In this document: positions 44,916-58,728 of the stretch, in pieces
Layout of the letters: every line of letters starts with the position of its first letter
How positions within the stretch are numbered: position 1 is the first letter of the stretch
Assembly: GCF_051622035.1 (NCBI RefSeq)
Contig: NC_135367.1
Location: 10,576,501-10,640,500 of the forward strand
DNA length: 64,000 nucleotides
Direction of reading: 5' to 3'
Origin: Arctopsyche grandis
Lineage: Eukaryota; Arthropoda; Insecta; Trichoptera; Hydropsychidae
Translations under genes and position numbers: made by a program
The notes under the pieces: model-generated
What the model was told of the DNA's origin: nothing
Seen by the model: the letters and a program-made list of their open reading frames with translations, nothing else
Database searches by the model: none

Positions 44916-46931
44916 AGTATTAGTGAAAAATGGTTCAGTATTAGTGAAAATGGTTCAGTTCACTATTGTCAAGTTCTTAGAAAAACCATGTTTTTTGCTC
45001 TCTTGCTTTGAACACTAATGGCGGGTCTATTGTTATTTGAAAAGTATCCATCGACGTCCTAAGCCTGGTAATAACCAGAGATCGGCGTCCAAGTTGCTTT
45101 TACTCACAAAATATGGATCACTATTGTCAACCATTTTTGCTCTCTTGCTTTGTAGGACAGAGGTTTAAATTTTTTTGCGAAAAACGTATGAAATCCCATA
45201 AGTTACTACAAAAGATGAGATCGGAGAAGTGGAAGAGGTCAAAAATCAGCTCACAAATTTCGGACGCTCGAAAATTTCATCCAACTAACCGAGTGAAGCT
45301 AATTAAAAGCTTGAAATTATTCCAATGATGTTCACAAAGAAGAAAATGTAATAACTTGGCTATTATATTTCCATTTCTATGCTAGGGCGTATTTTGTTCG
45401 GAATTGAAATTCTGATCAGTTTCTTGGTAGAATCAAGTAAGTTTTTCAAGTTGTAATTTTTTCTGATATATTGAAATGGTCTAAAAAACTTCAGATTCAG
45501 AAAATCTTCATCGTAAAGCTACTGACTACATACTTCGCTTCACTTTGCAAAGTATAATACATTTCATCAGTACTTTTGGAACCGTCTTGAGGAATTCCCA
45601 CTAAATCAAAATTTCAGCTCATGAATCATGTCGGGAGTTCGGATTGGAGCAGTAGTAAATCTTCACAACAAACGCTCCGACGATTTGAAACTTTTCGGGG
45701 GATTCGAGTGCTGCTCATTATTATAATGGGTCTTTTTTTTTTTTTGCTCACTTTTCCTTCCTGCCGTTTTTCAGCTATTCCTTTCTTTCACTCGTGTCCT
45801 TTTCTTTGCGCCTCACTCTTCTACGTCGATCAATATCTTCTATGTATATGGTTGATCATTTTTATCTCTTATCTGCCGAGCAGTGATTATGTGTAGTCGC
45901 CACACACTTTACATAAATGTCTCGCAATTGAACCATAGGAATGTGGAGTAAGTTGATTGCGGTTAAAAACATCAGGGCAACGCACTGCGCCTAATTGAAT
46001 CGTTCTCGTACGAATCGCCAATATCTAATTAAATAAACACGAGCGCTTTTCAAGTGTTAAACGATTTCTATCGCCGTTTTACTTATTACATTGCCACTAA
46101 CAAGCGATATTTAGTATTGCAATAGCCACATTTAGTGTGTTGTCACAAGAAAAATTTGCATGTCGTGTTTCGAACGTTTCGGAACAGTTTTTTTTATATG
46201 CACCCACATATTATATATTGTTTTTTTACGTTGAATTTCTATTTGGGATTTTTTCTGGTGCATTTTTGCACTTGCACCGGTGCAGTAGTCGCGCAATCGC
46301 GTCGACCGACCTCGTAGGATTTTACGACCTTGTTCGGTCTGCTGATCTACAATTTCTATGCTGGATATACATATATCGGCTGAGCACGTGCTCGCAGTCG
46401 CTCTAAACCTTTTTTTGAATCTCTAGAAATATTTCGTAATGCTAAGTAATTTCGGTCGGTCTTGCCGGCGGTTAAAAATGCACCGTTCGATGAAGATTTT
46501 TATTTTAATTGGACCGTTTTAACATCGGTCGAATATGGAAATTGCACAATTTTTAAAATTGTATATTATGTAGTGACAATTTTCTACGAATAGACATGTA
46601 TTAGCAATTAGCAATAGGAAAGTTAGCACGCTATAGTACAATTTATAACTTTCCATTTCCTTCAGATTTCACTCTTCCTAATGTTGAAATTAATGCATGC
46701 ATGTATTTTGGATCAAATTCAGTTTAAAAAGTTAGCATTAATAATGTAAAGGTATACATATTTTACTCTTATGACTGGATAATGGATTAGGGCAATATAG
46801 TTTTGAGGCAATATATGGTTATTGTTAACTTTGTAGCTAACCATTTTTTTCCATTTCATTCAGCACTGTTGGAACGCGTATTGTTATTTGGTATTGCCAT
46901 AATGACAACCCGCCCTATAATTTTGACAGTA
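44916..46931. other. No gene recognised; repeat fragments
   Basis: Holds a minus-strand fragment of the ATGACAGCTAGCTAT family near 45205-45330 (CACTCGGTTAG on the complement). A word around TATTGTTATTTG recurs at about 45029, 46885 and 51165. No coding exon supported. Confidence 0.5.
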
Positions 46932-47354
46932 TTTTATTATTATTATTTATTTATTTAAAGTTAGGACCATTGTGGAATTATGTACAGTAATTCTTATGCA
47001 CCACAATGCTCGTAAATATAACAGAGAAGAAACAACAAAATATATGAATTACGCAGAAATAAAATATATATACAATACATAAAAAACAATAGCAGCAAAA
47101 CTTCAAACAATAATAGAAGTAGTCACAAAACATATAATAATAGTTAAATAAAAGAACAAAAATTGGGAATGTGTTGCATCAACAGTTAGCTCCTATATAT
47201 GTATGTATATATAAGAACCAGCCGTGAATACAAAACATCCCCGCGAGGCCCGAATAGAAGAGATAAGATCAAAATTCACTAAAACATCACCATCCAATGA
47301 TCTGCGCTCATTATTATGAAAATAATAATGAGCGCATGCTACCAGACAAATAGG
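46932..47354 (-). mobile_element. Non-LTR/SINE 3' end on the minus strand, with 125-bp repeat unit
   Basis: On the minus strand it ends in a hairpin (CATTGTGG / CCACAATG at 47008-46968, with inner AATTA/TAATT) followed by a TAAATAAATAAATAATAATAA tail at about 46957-46932. The segment 47230-47354 recurs at 48931-49040 and contains an ATGAGCGCA / TGCGCTCAT inverted repeat. Confidence 0.5.
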
Positions 47355-48530
47355 TATTCATGGAAATATCGTATTCATGGAAAATGGATATATGGATATA
47401 TGGATATTTCATTAAAAAGCCGGATATCTCTTGGAATAGGAGCCTGGGAGGAGAACTATATATTTATGTATTATTCGAGGAACAGTTTTACATGTTAAGT
47501 TCCCAGTAGATGATACAATTTTACCTATCGCTTTCGTTGCTTAAATAGAGCAGACTTAGGGCAGGCCGAAAATTTCCGCAAAACCCTTTTATAGAATGTC
47601 ATTAGCATATTTGAACAAATATCCCTCGTGACGCACTACATACAATCGGATATGTACGTAATTATGTATGAATTCCAGACACTCGAGAAGAACTCGAATC
47701 GAATTGATGGATTCGAATTACAATTGCTACCGGTGTTCAATTCACTTGTATTAGGATCTGGATCGCATTTTATACACGCAAATCCTACCTAGGCTGTCGA
47801 ATGTTCCAGATTCGACCGCAGAATATGTATATTTTACGTATGACAGTCCACGTTTTCTAGGTGTACAGTCACACGCGTAATTTTAAAGTGAGCATTGTGT
47901 AATTGCGGTAAGAGTCATGCGCGTGACGCTGACACCACCTACAATCTACATCCTCTGGGTCGTAATGGGACACGACAGGAAACATTCATTGCTGGATTCG
48001 CGTTCCAGAAGATCTTGACACACAAACGACACACGTCTTCTGCCACCACCAACACACATAATGATATACATAATATATCAATCGTGTGATTAACTAGACA
48101 CGGTTCACACAAGTCGTGTTTCTTTTCAACGGCAATTATCCTGTGGAATGCTGGAGCAGCAGTTCTGGGTCACTCGCCATAGACCTGTCAAAAGTTGGAT
48201 CTCGACTGTTGGATTGGCGCAGATTAATCTGCCAGTTTGAGGTGATTCTATCTAACCAGTCGAATACTGACTGTCGTATGTAGTTAGTAATTTTCAGCTG
48301 AAGTTACTATTTATATTTAAAGTTTTGGAACAAGGTAGAAATAGTCGAGTCATATCTTATGAAGGATCAGTAACTGAAGATGCAAGTTTCAGATAATAAT
48401 CGCTTGGTCCTTCGAAGAAACAAAACTGTACATGTGTATACTTGAAAATAAGTCAGAATGTCCTTTATAGTGGAAAGGTAACTCTTCAATAATTATTCTA
48501 CAACCCATCTGAAAGGATATCCCTTTGAGT
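47355..48530. other. No gene recognised
   Basis: Mixed composition; no supported exon or complete repeat. Confidence 0.5.
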
Positions 48531-49131
48531 GCTGTCTTTTCTGCTGAAAATTTCCAACTATAATTATTAAGAAATTGTAGCTAATCCCTAATACCCTAGA
48601 TAACTACTTTCGAGTTTTGTAAAGATGTGCTTAGACTCTTTAATATATCTTGCAACAATATAAAATAAACAAAAGAAGTCTATTAATGAATGTATTTTTC
48701 CAAAACTAGTTCCATCTTCTTCGTTGTTGTTAAAATGTAATGCTCACAATCTAAATGCCAAGTCACAATCTAAAATACTCGGCAACTTGGGATTTCCCTC
48801 GAGGAATTCTGCTATGGTTATAAATTCAGATATTCCGGTGTAAACCAGTCCTTATAAACATTGACACAAATTACACGACCCATGTTCAATGCATTTTTTT
48901 CCAATGCTACCTGTAATGGTTTGGTAATGTACAAAACATCCCCGCGAGGCCCGAATAGAAGAGATAAGATCAAAATTCACTAAAACATCACCATCCAATT
49001 ATGAAAATAATTATGAGCGCAGGCTACCAGACAAATAGGTTAAAAATAATCTCGAGGTGGAAAATATCGTTGTTTATTTTTTTGCATACTCAAAAAACAA
49101 CGCCCATCGGCGTTTTTCAGCATTCAAAGGG
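48531..49131. mobile_element. piggyBac-type MITE, copy 2, reversed, with altered interior
   Basis: Same family as 29878 in the opposite orientation: ends CCCTTTGAGTGCTGTC and (inverted) CCCTTTGAATGCTGA. Flanks are ATAT on both sides (48527-48530 and 49132-49135) rather than TTAA. The unit 48931-49040, shared with 47230-47354, replaces part of the interior. Confidence 0.7.
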
Positions 49132-49199
49132 ATATACATAGTACAGGATTATGTTTTAAATTTAATCCAAATCTTGTTAGGAATTGTATCCTACCCAAG

Positions 49200-49530
49200 A
49201 ACGCATCGAAGCGGGATATTTTTACAAGCTTTTTATTAGTTTCACTCGGTTAGTTAGATGAAATTCCTAACCGTCGGGAATTTGTGAGCTAATTTTGAAC
49301 CACTTCCACTCTTCCGATCGCTTTGTATTTTACCGATATTTTATTTTTATTTCACCGATGGTGTGATTCTGCCCCTGTCAAAGAAACGAAATGTCTCCGA
49401 TTTGGTCGAAAACGAAACCATAGAAAATTACATAAGAATCATCTGTCATATCGACGTAATGACAGCTGGCTATCCAAACGCGCCTTTCTACCGCCCCTAC
49501 ATATTAACTTCACAGGCTATATACATATAG
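49200..49530 (+). repeat. ATGACAGCT repeat family, copy 1
   Basis: Shares GAACCACTTCCACTCTT, ATGACAGCTGGCTATCC and TTTCTACCGCCCC with 50625-50815 and, inverted, 61800-62060. Class unresolved. Confidence 0.55.
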
Positions 49531-50624
49531 TTGAACGGTTACTATCGCTGAAATTAGTAGTAGTTTTGGACCATTCTGTGAATCACTGCTAAACGAGGGG
49601 CATTTCAGTTTGGACTGACGTTTTCAAAATGCATCTATTCATATTGAATGCATGTTCTCGATTTCGAAAAGTTTGGCAGCCTCTGGCAATCGTCATTGCG
49701 GCAGAACGTGTTAACGATACGCACGGCCTCATCTTGAACCGAGTTGTTTCTTTGTAAACACCACGCTTCGGCATAATAATACACAATTGATCCACATCTG
49801 ACTGTCATTAAACGCTAGGGACCACCTAGGTCACACTACATATGTGTATTCACGTTTTATTGTTCACATGTAAAATAGACATGATTATTACAATCGTTTT
49901 CATTAGTTTCGTTTTGGTCGATTTCGATTTTAGATATTGTATGCCCTATGTGCACACCGATTTCGAAATGGTCGTATACCTACATATGTATTGTCATTGC
50001 TGTGGTATGAGTTTCTGAGTCCGGATCCGGACAGGTGAATTGTCGCTGGTGTGGTTGATTTAGTTTGTTGGAGATATCGCAGTTAATAGATAAGGGGAAT
50101 TGCTCTGCGTATAGATGTGCTAGTTTATCTTAGCAGGTGGCGTAACTCTCTCAGAAAGTTGTAGGGTTGTCACTAGTAGCTGTAGGGAGACATATTATTA
50201 AGTAACTTAATTCGTTTCTAGATATAATTATTTTGAATATTTATGTACACACACATATTCAATAGTTTTGATAGGGCATTTCAGCTAGCTTAGAATGCCT
50301 TTCGTCATTTTATTCATTATTATTTTAAAATAAATCAAATATCAATTTTGGTAGTCAGGTGTATCAAGAGGAAGCCTGGGCTTGAGGGGGGACTCATTTT
50401 ACAATTAAAAAAAAATCCCTTTTTTCGACGTATTAAATAGTTATGAAATAATTGGAGCCCTTCAAATGGTACGGGCCCGGGAAGTTGTCCCCTCTCGTCT
50501 GCCCTGGATACAGTACCACATATTTAATATTTAGGCTAACGATTCACCTATTTTTAAGTAGCGGGTCTTCTTTTATTTATTATCTTCAATATGTTAGTTC
50601 AGTGACTTTTCTGTCCGTCGTGAT

Positions 50625-50815
50625 CTGATTTCGAACCACTTCTACTCTTTAGATCGTTTTGATATTTTACTGAATTGCGAGGGGGGGGGGGTAGCTAGCA
50701 TAATAAGATAAATCATTCACGAACTCATTAAAAATTACATTGGAATCTTGCGCCAGATCGAAGCGATGACAGCTAGCTATTCAAACGCGGCTTTCTACCG
50801 CCCCTTTGCAACTCA
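50625..50815 (+). repeat. ATGACAGCT repeat family, copy 2
   Basis: GAACCACTTCTACTCTTTAG to GACAGCTAGCTATTCAAACG and TTTCTACCGCCCC. Contains an 11-base G run at 50681-50691. Confidence 0.55.
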
Positions 50816-53800
50816 CTACTCCGGTTTAATAATTGATCAGTGGTAAAAGTTGCTATTTTCTCTCTCATCTCATGTAAACTCAAAATTGTATACTAACACG
50901 TGTACGTTTTTAATAGATTATTAATATTTAGAGGTAGGCAACTATTTCTAAATCTATTTCGCGTAGTCTGAACCGAGTATTGGCTGTCGACTTTTATAGA
51001 GTGTGTTCTATATTACACGTATGTATATTTATCAATTATATGTGATAATTAGACAGCGGAGAGTGATTAGGGCAATCTGTTGTTAGGTCGTTATGGCTGT
51101 TGTTAACTCGGTAGAAAACCTTTTTTTTTTTGCTCTCACCTCCAGCACTGTTGGAGCGTGTATTGTTATTTGTCATTACCCTAATGAGTATCCATCGCGT
51201 AGTGATAAATTGATCTTCATTATCTCTTTTTTAACCGAGGCAAAGCGATAAAAGTTTGTTTTCAATAATTGTCAATCCTTAAGTTTAAAAAAATAAACCC
51301 AAAAATATGTATTGATAATTTCCATTACCATTCCTGTTTATCTATACGCCCATTGATAAAAGTTGTTAGTTCAAACACCTGAACTTTGAATTTGACATTA
51401 TCTCAATTATGTAATACATACATTGTCACTTTATATGTAGAGTTTATACACATACGATATCCATTTCCAAGTGTGCATTATGTAGATAAAACCGAATATT
51501 TCGCGTTGCAAATTCTACAATTCCATTGACCCATTTTAGCAATGATTCGTGTGCCGAACGACGGAATGGAAATTTTCACCGACGAAAAGTATTCATACAT
51601 TCAATTTTTGATTACATTACCGAAACGACGAACGGATGACATTGAATGACTTGTACAGAATCGACACATAATTACGCACGACCACACATTTTTTCGATAG
51701 CTCGCACAAGCTGTCAAAGTTCAAGGAAAAACGCTTCAGATAAATATTGGCTCGGAAACCTGCTCAGATAGCGATGCCTCGCACATGCTCGGAACAATTG
51801 ATTAAAATTAACCAAAAAAAAAAAAAAGTTAACACTTCGTATAAACAATTTACCGGATTTAACTGCTTGGCAGTTGATGGGGGGCGGTATTCTTTTGGGT
51901 ACCTGCCCGATAGTGATAATGTCGTGTCGAATTATTTATTATTGTTTATCGTGCAGCTTTCGCCGCCGCCGATCGCACCGGAAAATACCGGAAAATGTAG
52001 ACCAGATAAAGCAAATTAAACGAGCTGAAATAAAAAATAATAAAAAAAAACAAGTAAATATAAGAGATGCGTCATAACAACGCTGGGTCAGCTGGTCGGG
52101 GGAACTCCGCACGTTATTGGGTCAACGGTATTGGTTTATGAACAGTCATTGAATGATTTTCGATCTTATTCAAATGCCAAAGTTTTTCAAAGTTTATTTA
52201 AAAAAATATGTACGTTTTTCATAGACTATATATTAGTCTCGGAGTTGCCCGGTCGACCTTTTGTAATTAATCGGTTTAGTCTTTTAGTATACAGACCTAT
52301 CGGCTTATCAGTGTTTTTAACTTATCTAATAAGTTACGAAAAAAATCACGTTTTTTTAGATACCGGAGTGGAGACCAATCAATCTTTACTAGTTTGACCC
52401 ACTGAATTTGAATATGAAAGTGATTTTCGTTGGTTTGCTCTCGTTTATGAGATATGTCTTGAACTCAAAATCTAGTATTGCTGCGCCAAAAGGGAGCATT
52501 GGAATCAATAGTCGGATGTTTTTCGTATTGATGTGATTTTTTGTTGATCTAAAATACTTATCTAACGAATTTAAAAAATCATAATTATGCTTATTTTTAG
52601 TTATAATTATAATGTATTTTTTACACTACCTTAACAAAGATTTATTTTTTATCTCGATAATTGCTTTTTTTTCTTAAGTTTAATTATTGTACTTGTAGAC
52701 TGCAAAGGTTAGGTTAGGCGTTAAATATTTGCTTTTTTTTGCTGCTGGAAAATGTATAGTAAAAAATTGGGAGTGCCACAAATTACGTAACTGGATAATT
52801 CTTAGGTCCTTCCCAAAATCCAACTAGAATGCTTTTGGGATTATATATGGATAATTCTTGGGTCCTTTTCAAAAGTCAACTAGAATGCTTTTGGGATTAT
52901 ATATGTATGTATATTAAAAACCTTCATTTGCTTTTCTGCCAAAAAATGTTTACTTACTTCGATATTAAGCCTAAAAAACTCGACCGTGTGAAAATTTGTG
53001 AAAGTGAAAATATCGTAAATCAATTCTGAAATTTTTAGAAATAGAAGAACTTACCGGTAGCCAAAAACTTGTATTTTCTTAAGGTAAACCTATTGTTTTG
53101 AGAAAGAGAGGTAGAGATACTACATATGTAGCTCCGTGTTAAGAAATCTTAACGTTTCTATTGGTTTATAACATTATTTATGTAATTCAACTTTCTACAT
53201 TTCTAATGCCATCCCCATTAATTTGCTTTAATCAATACTTATGTACTAAACAACATCAAACTAATGTCTGTGTGCTGCATTAAATTGAGTGTAGGTCAAG
53301 GTATTTTGTATTATCTTTTTGGTAAAAAAATATATCTGTATGTATGTATATTGTCAATCGAAATTTCGAGTTTCTAGCCATGCGATAAACGGTAATCTAA
53401 AAAAAACCAATGCCACTGTCATGGGTTGTTGAATTCCGCATCTGCTCCGATTTGAGCTTCGCTAATCTCATTGTGAATGAATTGAAACATGGGACCAGTT
53501 TCAACGAAAACATCTTATGCTAATTCCTGCCATTTGTTTACTCGAAGAAAAAAACCGGTCAGTTTATGATACACAACAAAATCGTGCGTAAGTATAAGTA
53601 TCAAGTGTTTCAAATAACAAAATGTGTTTACCGAAGCAATATCTGTCCTATATGTGTCGAGAGCTATGTATGTAGTTATACATAGATAGTATGTAGTTCC
53701 TCACTTAATCTACTAAGTGTGCTAAAATCATAAAGAGATAAACTTATATCTAATCACTTTTTCCTTGGAACGTTCATTCGGATAGCAAATATCAAATTTA

Positions 53801-55164
53801 TTTCTTATACTAGTATGTATATACATATTGCTGTTTTTCTTTTTTTTTAGATCAAATCTCATTTGCATATGCGTACTAACTAGATTAGTATTATCGTTCT
53901 ATCTCTTCTAGACGTTATTCCGTACTTCTCCTCGACTTAAGTCCTTCACGGTACTTTTGCAGTCTGGGCTTCCTCCTCTCGAAGATTACTCTTCATTATA
54001 AAGTGCGTTATTTAAAACTTGAACTTAACGCTTCCTCTGCTCTTCGTGGGTGTTCTCGCTTCAATCGCTTAAATGAGGATGTATTTTCGCCACTTCTTTG
54101 CGTTTCCTTCGTCCTGTGTGCTACATAGATCGTGTAAAGATCGACCCAAGGAAATTGCCATGCTGTCATCACATCGATATATTTCAATCTTCGCACGAAG
54201 CATAGCCCAGACGTTGCACTTAAAATCTCCTGTTAATTAGTTTCGCATTGTTCTAAAATGTGAGTGATCTTTGTCATCGTTTTAAACTCGAGTCGACTTC
54301 CCAATCTGTCGATGCCTGGTTTAACCCTTTCGACGACCGTGACATCAATTTTTACGCGGTTTTGCATTCATTATAAAAACAGCAAACGATTTGAATAATC
54401 GTTCACGGTGATCGATTGCGAATATTATTAAAATATTTATGACACGACACATACATATGTACATGTGTGTACTAATAAAAATTGTTATACGATCGTAACA
54501 ATCGTGCATTGTTAATACTTTTTTTTTGTATACGGCTCATTTTACAATCTATCATACGTATATACAACGGTGGGGTTTTTGATTTGTTGAATTATTTTTA
54601 TTTTCCTTAATTGGTTAATTCCTATTGATTTTCGGGTGAATCATTTGAACCTTCTCGTCTCGAAACAGTATTTGTTTGTTCAGTTGTCGTTACGAGGTAT
54701 ACATATATTATCAATAATGTGCAAACAGTATTCGAAAACTTCCACATACAAACTGTTTGAGCACCATTCATATAGTGGAATCGTTGGAAATATTTATAAA
54801 TTCACAGTTTGTCTGTCATAGTCGTCGTTGTTGATTCTGTGTTTTTTTGTGCCGAGCTAATGACTTGTATATTCAAAACATCTCTTATCACATTCTTCGG
54901 TGTGTGTTTGTATGTAGCGAGCACGTTTCTCAGTTTTACCTCTTCTTATTCACCCTTCTGTTTATTTTGTTATAGTTAATCATTTCGATTCGTTAGAATT
55001 ATATAGGCACTTGTCATTATTTAACGTTCGAAGTAATTTCTTTTTTATTTGCATCGATTTTTATGTACAATCATTGCGTTTGGCAATTGAATTGAAGCGA
55101 ACTTGACTTAAAAAAAGTATTATGTAAACCTCGTAAATTTAAGTACAGACTAGATCGTTTCAGC
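50816..55164. other. No gene recognised
   Basis: Over 4 kb with no supported exon. TTTAACCCTTTCGACGACCG near 54320 resembles a piggyBac terminus but has no partner. AATTCTT-GGTCCTT repeats at 52790-52890 form a short tandem duplication (two units of about 60 bp). Confidence 0.5.
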
Positions 55165-55340
55165 AAAGAGGCGTAAAGGTGCAGAGACATATAGAATGGT
55201 ACGCGGCACGTGTTTTATTTTAGATAAAACACTGCACGCCTGATCTATGCTGTGACAATCCAGGCTAAAAATTACACCCTATAGTGTTTCCAGCGTTTTC
55301 CGTCTCTGCAACGAAAGTGACTTGATCGAAAGTCCAACAA
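55165..55340 (+). mobile_element. GGTACGCGGC repeat family, copy 2
   Basis: TAAAGGTGCAGAGAC then GGTACGCGGCACGTGTTTTA and CACGCCTGATCTATGCTGTG; left end resembles the Harbinger-like copy at 57351. Confidence 0.5.
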
Positions 55341-57030
55341 CCAAGATTTTTCGCGATTTTTATGACAATATGTGAAATAGTCCGTTTACCGTGCATACAC
55401 ATGAAGAGCGGGTAGTATTACCATACATATGCATATATGTAGTACCGTTTACCATGCATACATTATTTTCGATCTTTCGGCTTTCGACTTTCGTTGCAGT
55501 AACCCAGACCCTGTTTTCAGTGATATTTTATCCTCGCGGTGGTTGGCATTATCGCAACCACCAAGCTATGCTGCTGGTTTTCTCGCAATTTCATTATGTT
55601 TTTTATTTCCCCTTCTCGCTGTTTTTATTTCCGCTTTCTTGAGGAACATATCTAACGCGTTATAAATAAATTGACTATTTATAAAAAAAAAAAAATCATA
55701 ACTAAAAATAATTCATCGTTATATTATGAAAATTTTAGTCTCCCATGAAATATTCTAATTTTAAATTTAGGCAGTAAGGAGAAAGGGTGAGCATCTTGCT
55801 TTAACATCTTTAGCTCAACGAGCTAAATACGTGGTGGTGCAACGTTTCCTAACACGCTCAGCCGCATAAATCCAAAATACTCTCCTGTGCGTAAATACAA
55901 TTTCACTGCAATAACTTATCATATTACATACTTTAATAACATTAGTCCATGACACCTTCAAGTTTTTGCAACTGGAAAGGAACGAGACGAGCTCATCGCA
56001 TGGAACATACTAGAAGTAACCATTCTGCAAACTGAATGTGTGCCCGCTCTTCGTATAACGTCAAGTGGGCAATCACATAAAACCAGACAGGCAGATAGAT
56101 AGCTCTAATCTAACCATTGCATCAGTTAGATTAGAATCAACTTTCGAATCATAGCTGTTATTAAACAGTTTTTTTGTTTGTTTTTGCAATAATCAATCTA
56201 TTCAAGGCCCACCGGTTACATCCCAGTTCGAACAATAGACACTTACCGGCATACCAGTTCTATTTTTCATGTATTGTTTATTATGCACATGCTTCGAAAC
56301 TCACCGAAGTGCTAACAGGCCCATCGTGTGTCGCATTCGTAACCTCAATATTTCAATATCAGTCAATAAAGAGATTGTTAATTGGTGTCGTTCTCAATCG
56401 GTTGCATCCTGCGGTGTCCGCTACTTATCTAAACTTCTGGGCTATGCTTAAATTTCTACTAAAACACTGAAGGCTGAATCGTGTGGATCATTATGTAAAC
56501 ATTGGTTAGAAATGATTTTCAGTTTGCTTGAAAGTTACTTTGACTGAATTGAAATTTAATCGAAAGATTTCTGAGAATCTTACTTAAGCGTTTCATATTA
56601 TGTTTTTGTATGCATATTTTGGCAAGATAAACTGTTATGGCATTTGGACTTGCATAACTTATTATTGTTTGTACGACTGAATCTATTTGGCGTGCATTTG
56701 CCTCTGCAAAAACGTACTTTATATACAGCTCTAAGTCATATACAAGAATTCTAACCTATAACTTTTTCGTTCTTAGAGGAGAATAGGTTTTACATTAAAT
56801 TGTGCAAATTTTGATTTCAAATGCAATACTAGAATAAAAAAAATAGCGTATAATAAAATTTATTAAAAATTGATCAGGGATCGATACTACTTTTTTTTTA
56901 TATTTTGATACATTCTTCATGTGTATTATGTAGACTAAGATAAAATGCCATAAGATCGACTTCGGTCCTCAAACTCAGAAGTTTTTTTTGACGCACAGAA
57001 GTTTTTTTTTATAGTTTTGCACATGTAAAA
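55341..57030. other. No gene recognised
   Basis: Contains TAGTACCGTTTACCATGCA (about 55440), also flanking the MITEs at 16151 and 58560. No exon supported. Confidence 0.5.
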
Positions 57031-57034
57031 AAAT

Positions 57035-57300
57035 GCTAGCACGCTTGATCTATGCTGTTGCAATCCAGACCAAAAATCACCCCTAGGAGTGTTTTTGGTA
57101 ATATTTTATCCGTTTATGCATAGGTTTGACAGTGATCAATAACGGTGATTCCTATATTTGAAGAAATGTAGGAGAAACTTGTCGAAATAATAAGATAGCG
57201 CGAATTAATGATGACATGAATATACACCTCTCATTGCTTGAGTCCACGCACGTGTCCCATGCCGCACATATGGGAAATTTCCACCTGTCAGGCTCATTCA
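57035..57300 (+). mobile_element. GGTACGCGGC repeat family, copy 3, truncated
   Basis: GCACGCTTGATCTATGCTG through TTTGAAGAAATGTAGGAGAA and AACTTGTCGAAATAATAAGA, matching the 42.8 kb copy closely; left end missing. Confidence 0.55.
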
Positions 57301-57350
57301 AACGCATTTCCACCACTTTAATTAGAATTTCAGATCTTAACTCTCGTTAA

Positions 57351-57618
57351 GGCGCAGACACGGAGTGGTACGCGGCACGTGCTTTATTTTTTACAAGGCT
57401 TTTATTTATTAACAGTTTTGCACATGTAAGCACGCCTGATCTATGCTACGACAATCCAGGCCAAAACTCACCCCCAGAGTGATATTTTACCCGTGCTTTG
57501 ACAGATTTGACAGTGATCTGATAAGATCGTACAAATTAACAATGGCATGAGGATATGCTCATCACAGCTAGAGTCTACCTAGGCTTGCCGTGCCGTACGG
57601 TTCAGTTTGTTTGCACCC
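57351..57618 (+). mobile_element. Harbinger-like MITE, best-delimited GGTACGCGGC copy
   Basis: Ends AGGCGCAGACACGG and (inverted) GGGTGCAAACAAAC, with further matching GTACGCGGCACG / GTACGGCACGG. Flanked by TTA at 57348-57350 and 57619-57621, the 3-bp duplication typical of PIF/Harbinger. Confidence 0.6.
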
Positions 57619-57621
57619 TTA

Positions 57622-58384
57622 GCCATTTAAAGCTAAATACGTCCTTAATGTTTTATTTTTAGAAACCTCCTTTACGTTTCACTTACGATGACAATAATTC
57701 AGAGGACTTTTTATTATTGTTTTCTTTTGGATGAGGACATTGACGATGAACTTGTCGTTAACGTAGAGTTATGAAAAGATTATTCAGTTTATTAAATTGT
57801 AGTACTAGAAGTTTCGACTTTTTAATGAACGTCTCTACAGTACTAACTGCACTCGGTTGCATAATTGGATCACACGTCACAGTTCAATACACAATGTTGT
57901 ATACGGAGGAATTCTTTCGGAACGAAACACGTGTCTCGATCGTCACGTGCCGCGTGTATTTTTCTTGTTATTATTTTTTTGTTTTGCTTCTTCGAGATAT
58001 GTATCAATTGTTTTTCATTGCCAGTCCTATGGCAAGTCGTGGCATATGTGCAACGCTAGTCATTGTCCCCCTCCGGGCCGTTACACAATGACCCGTTTGT
58101 AATGACGTTACCTTCCTCAATCCCATTTCCTCTCGGTTATTGACGATTCGACAATGGTCACCGGCTGCCATTGATCGTTTTTCGCACAATGGTCAAGAAT
58201 CTGAATGCATAATCAGCGGAAAATCGTGGCTCTCGTGTAATCGCGACCCAATCAGCGGAGCGTATTTGCATACGGCGGGCGAATCTGTCAATGATCCGTG
58301 GCAATTTTGAATTGTATCCTTATCGCGATCGAATCGTGCCGACACCATTCTCAAGAAATTCTTCATTTCATGCCAGATTTTCTA
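57622..58384. other. No gene recognised
   Basis: No supported exon; frames present are short and lack splice context. Confidence 0.5.
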
Positions 58385-58456
58385 ATGATTCCTATATCGG
58401 AAGGCAAAGATCGAAAATCGAAAGATCAAAAAAAGGGTGCATGGTAAAGGGTACTA

Positions 58457-58720
<264 letters not shown>

Positions 58721-58728
58721 ATATATAT

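Noticed and set aside
47316-47498. Short plus-strand open frame
   Set aside because: Low-complexity ATGGATAT repeats within a repeat flank; no homology recognised.
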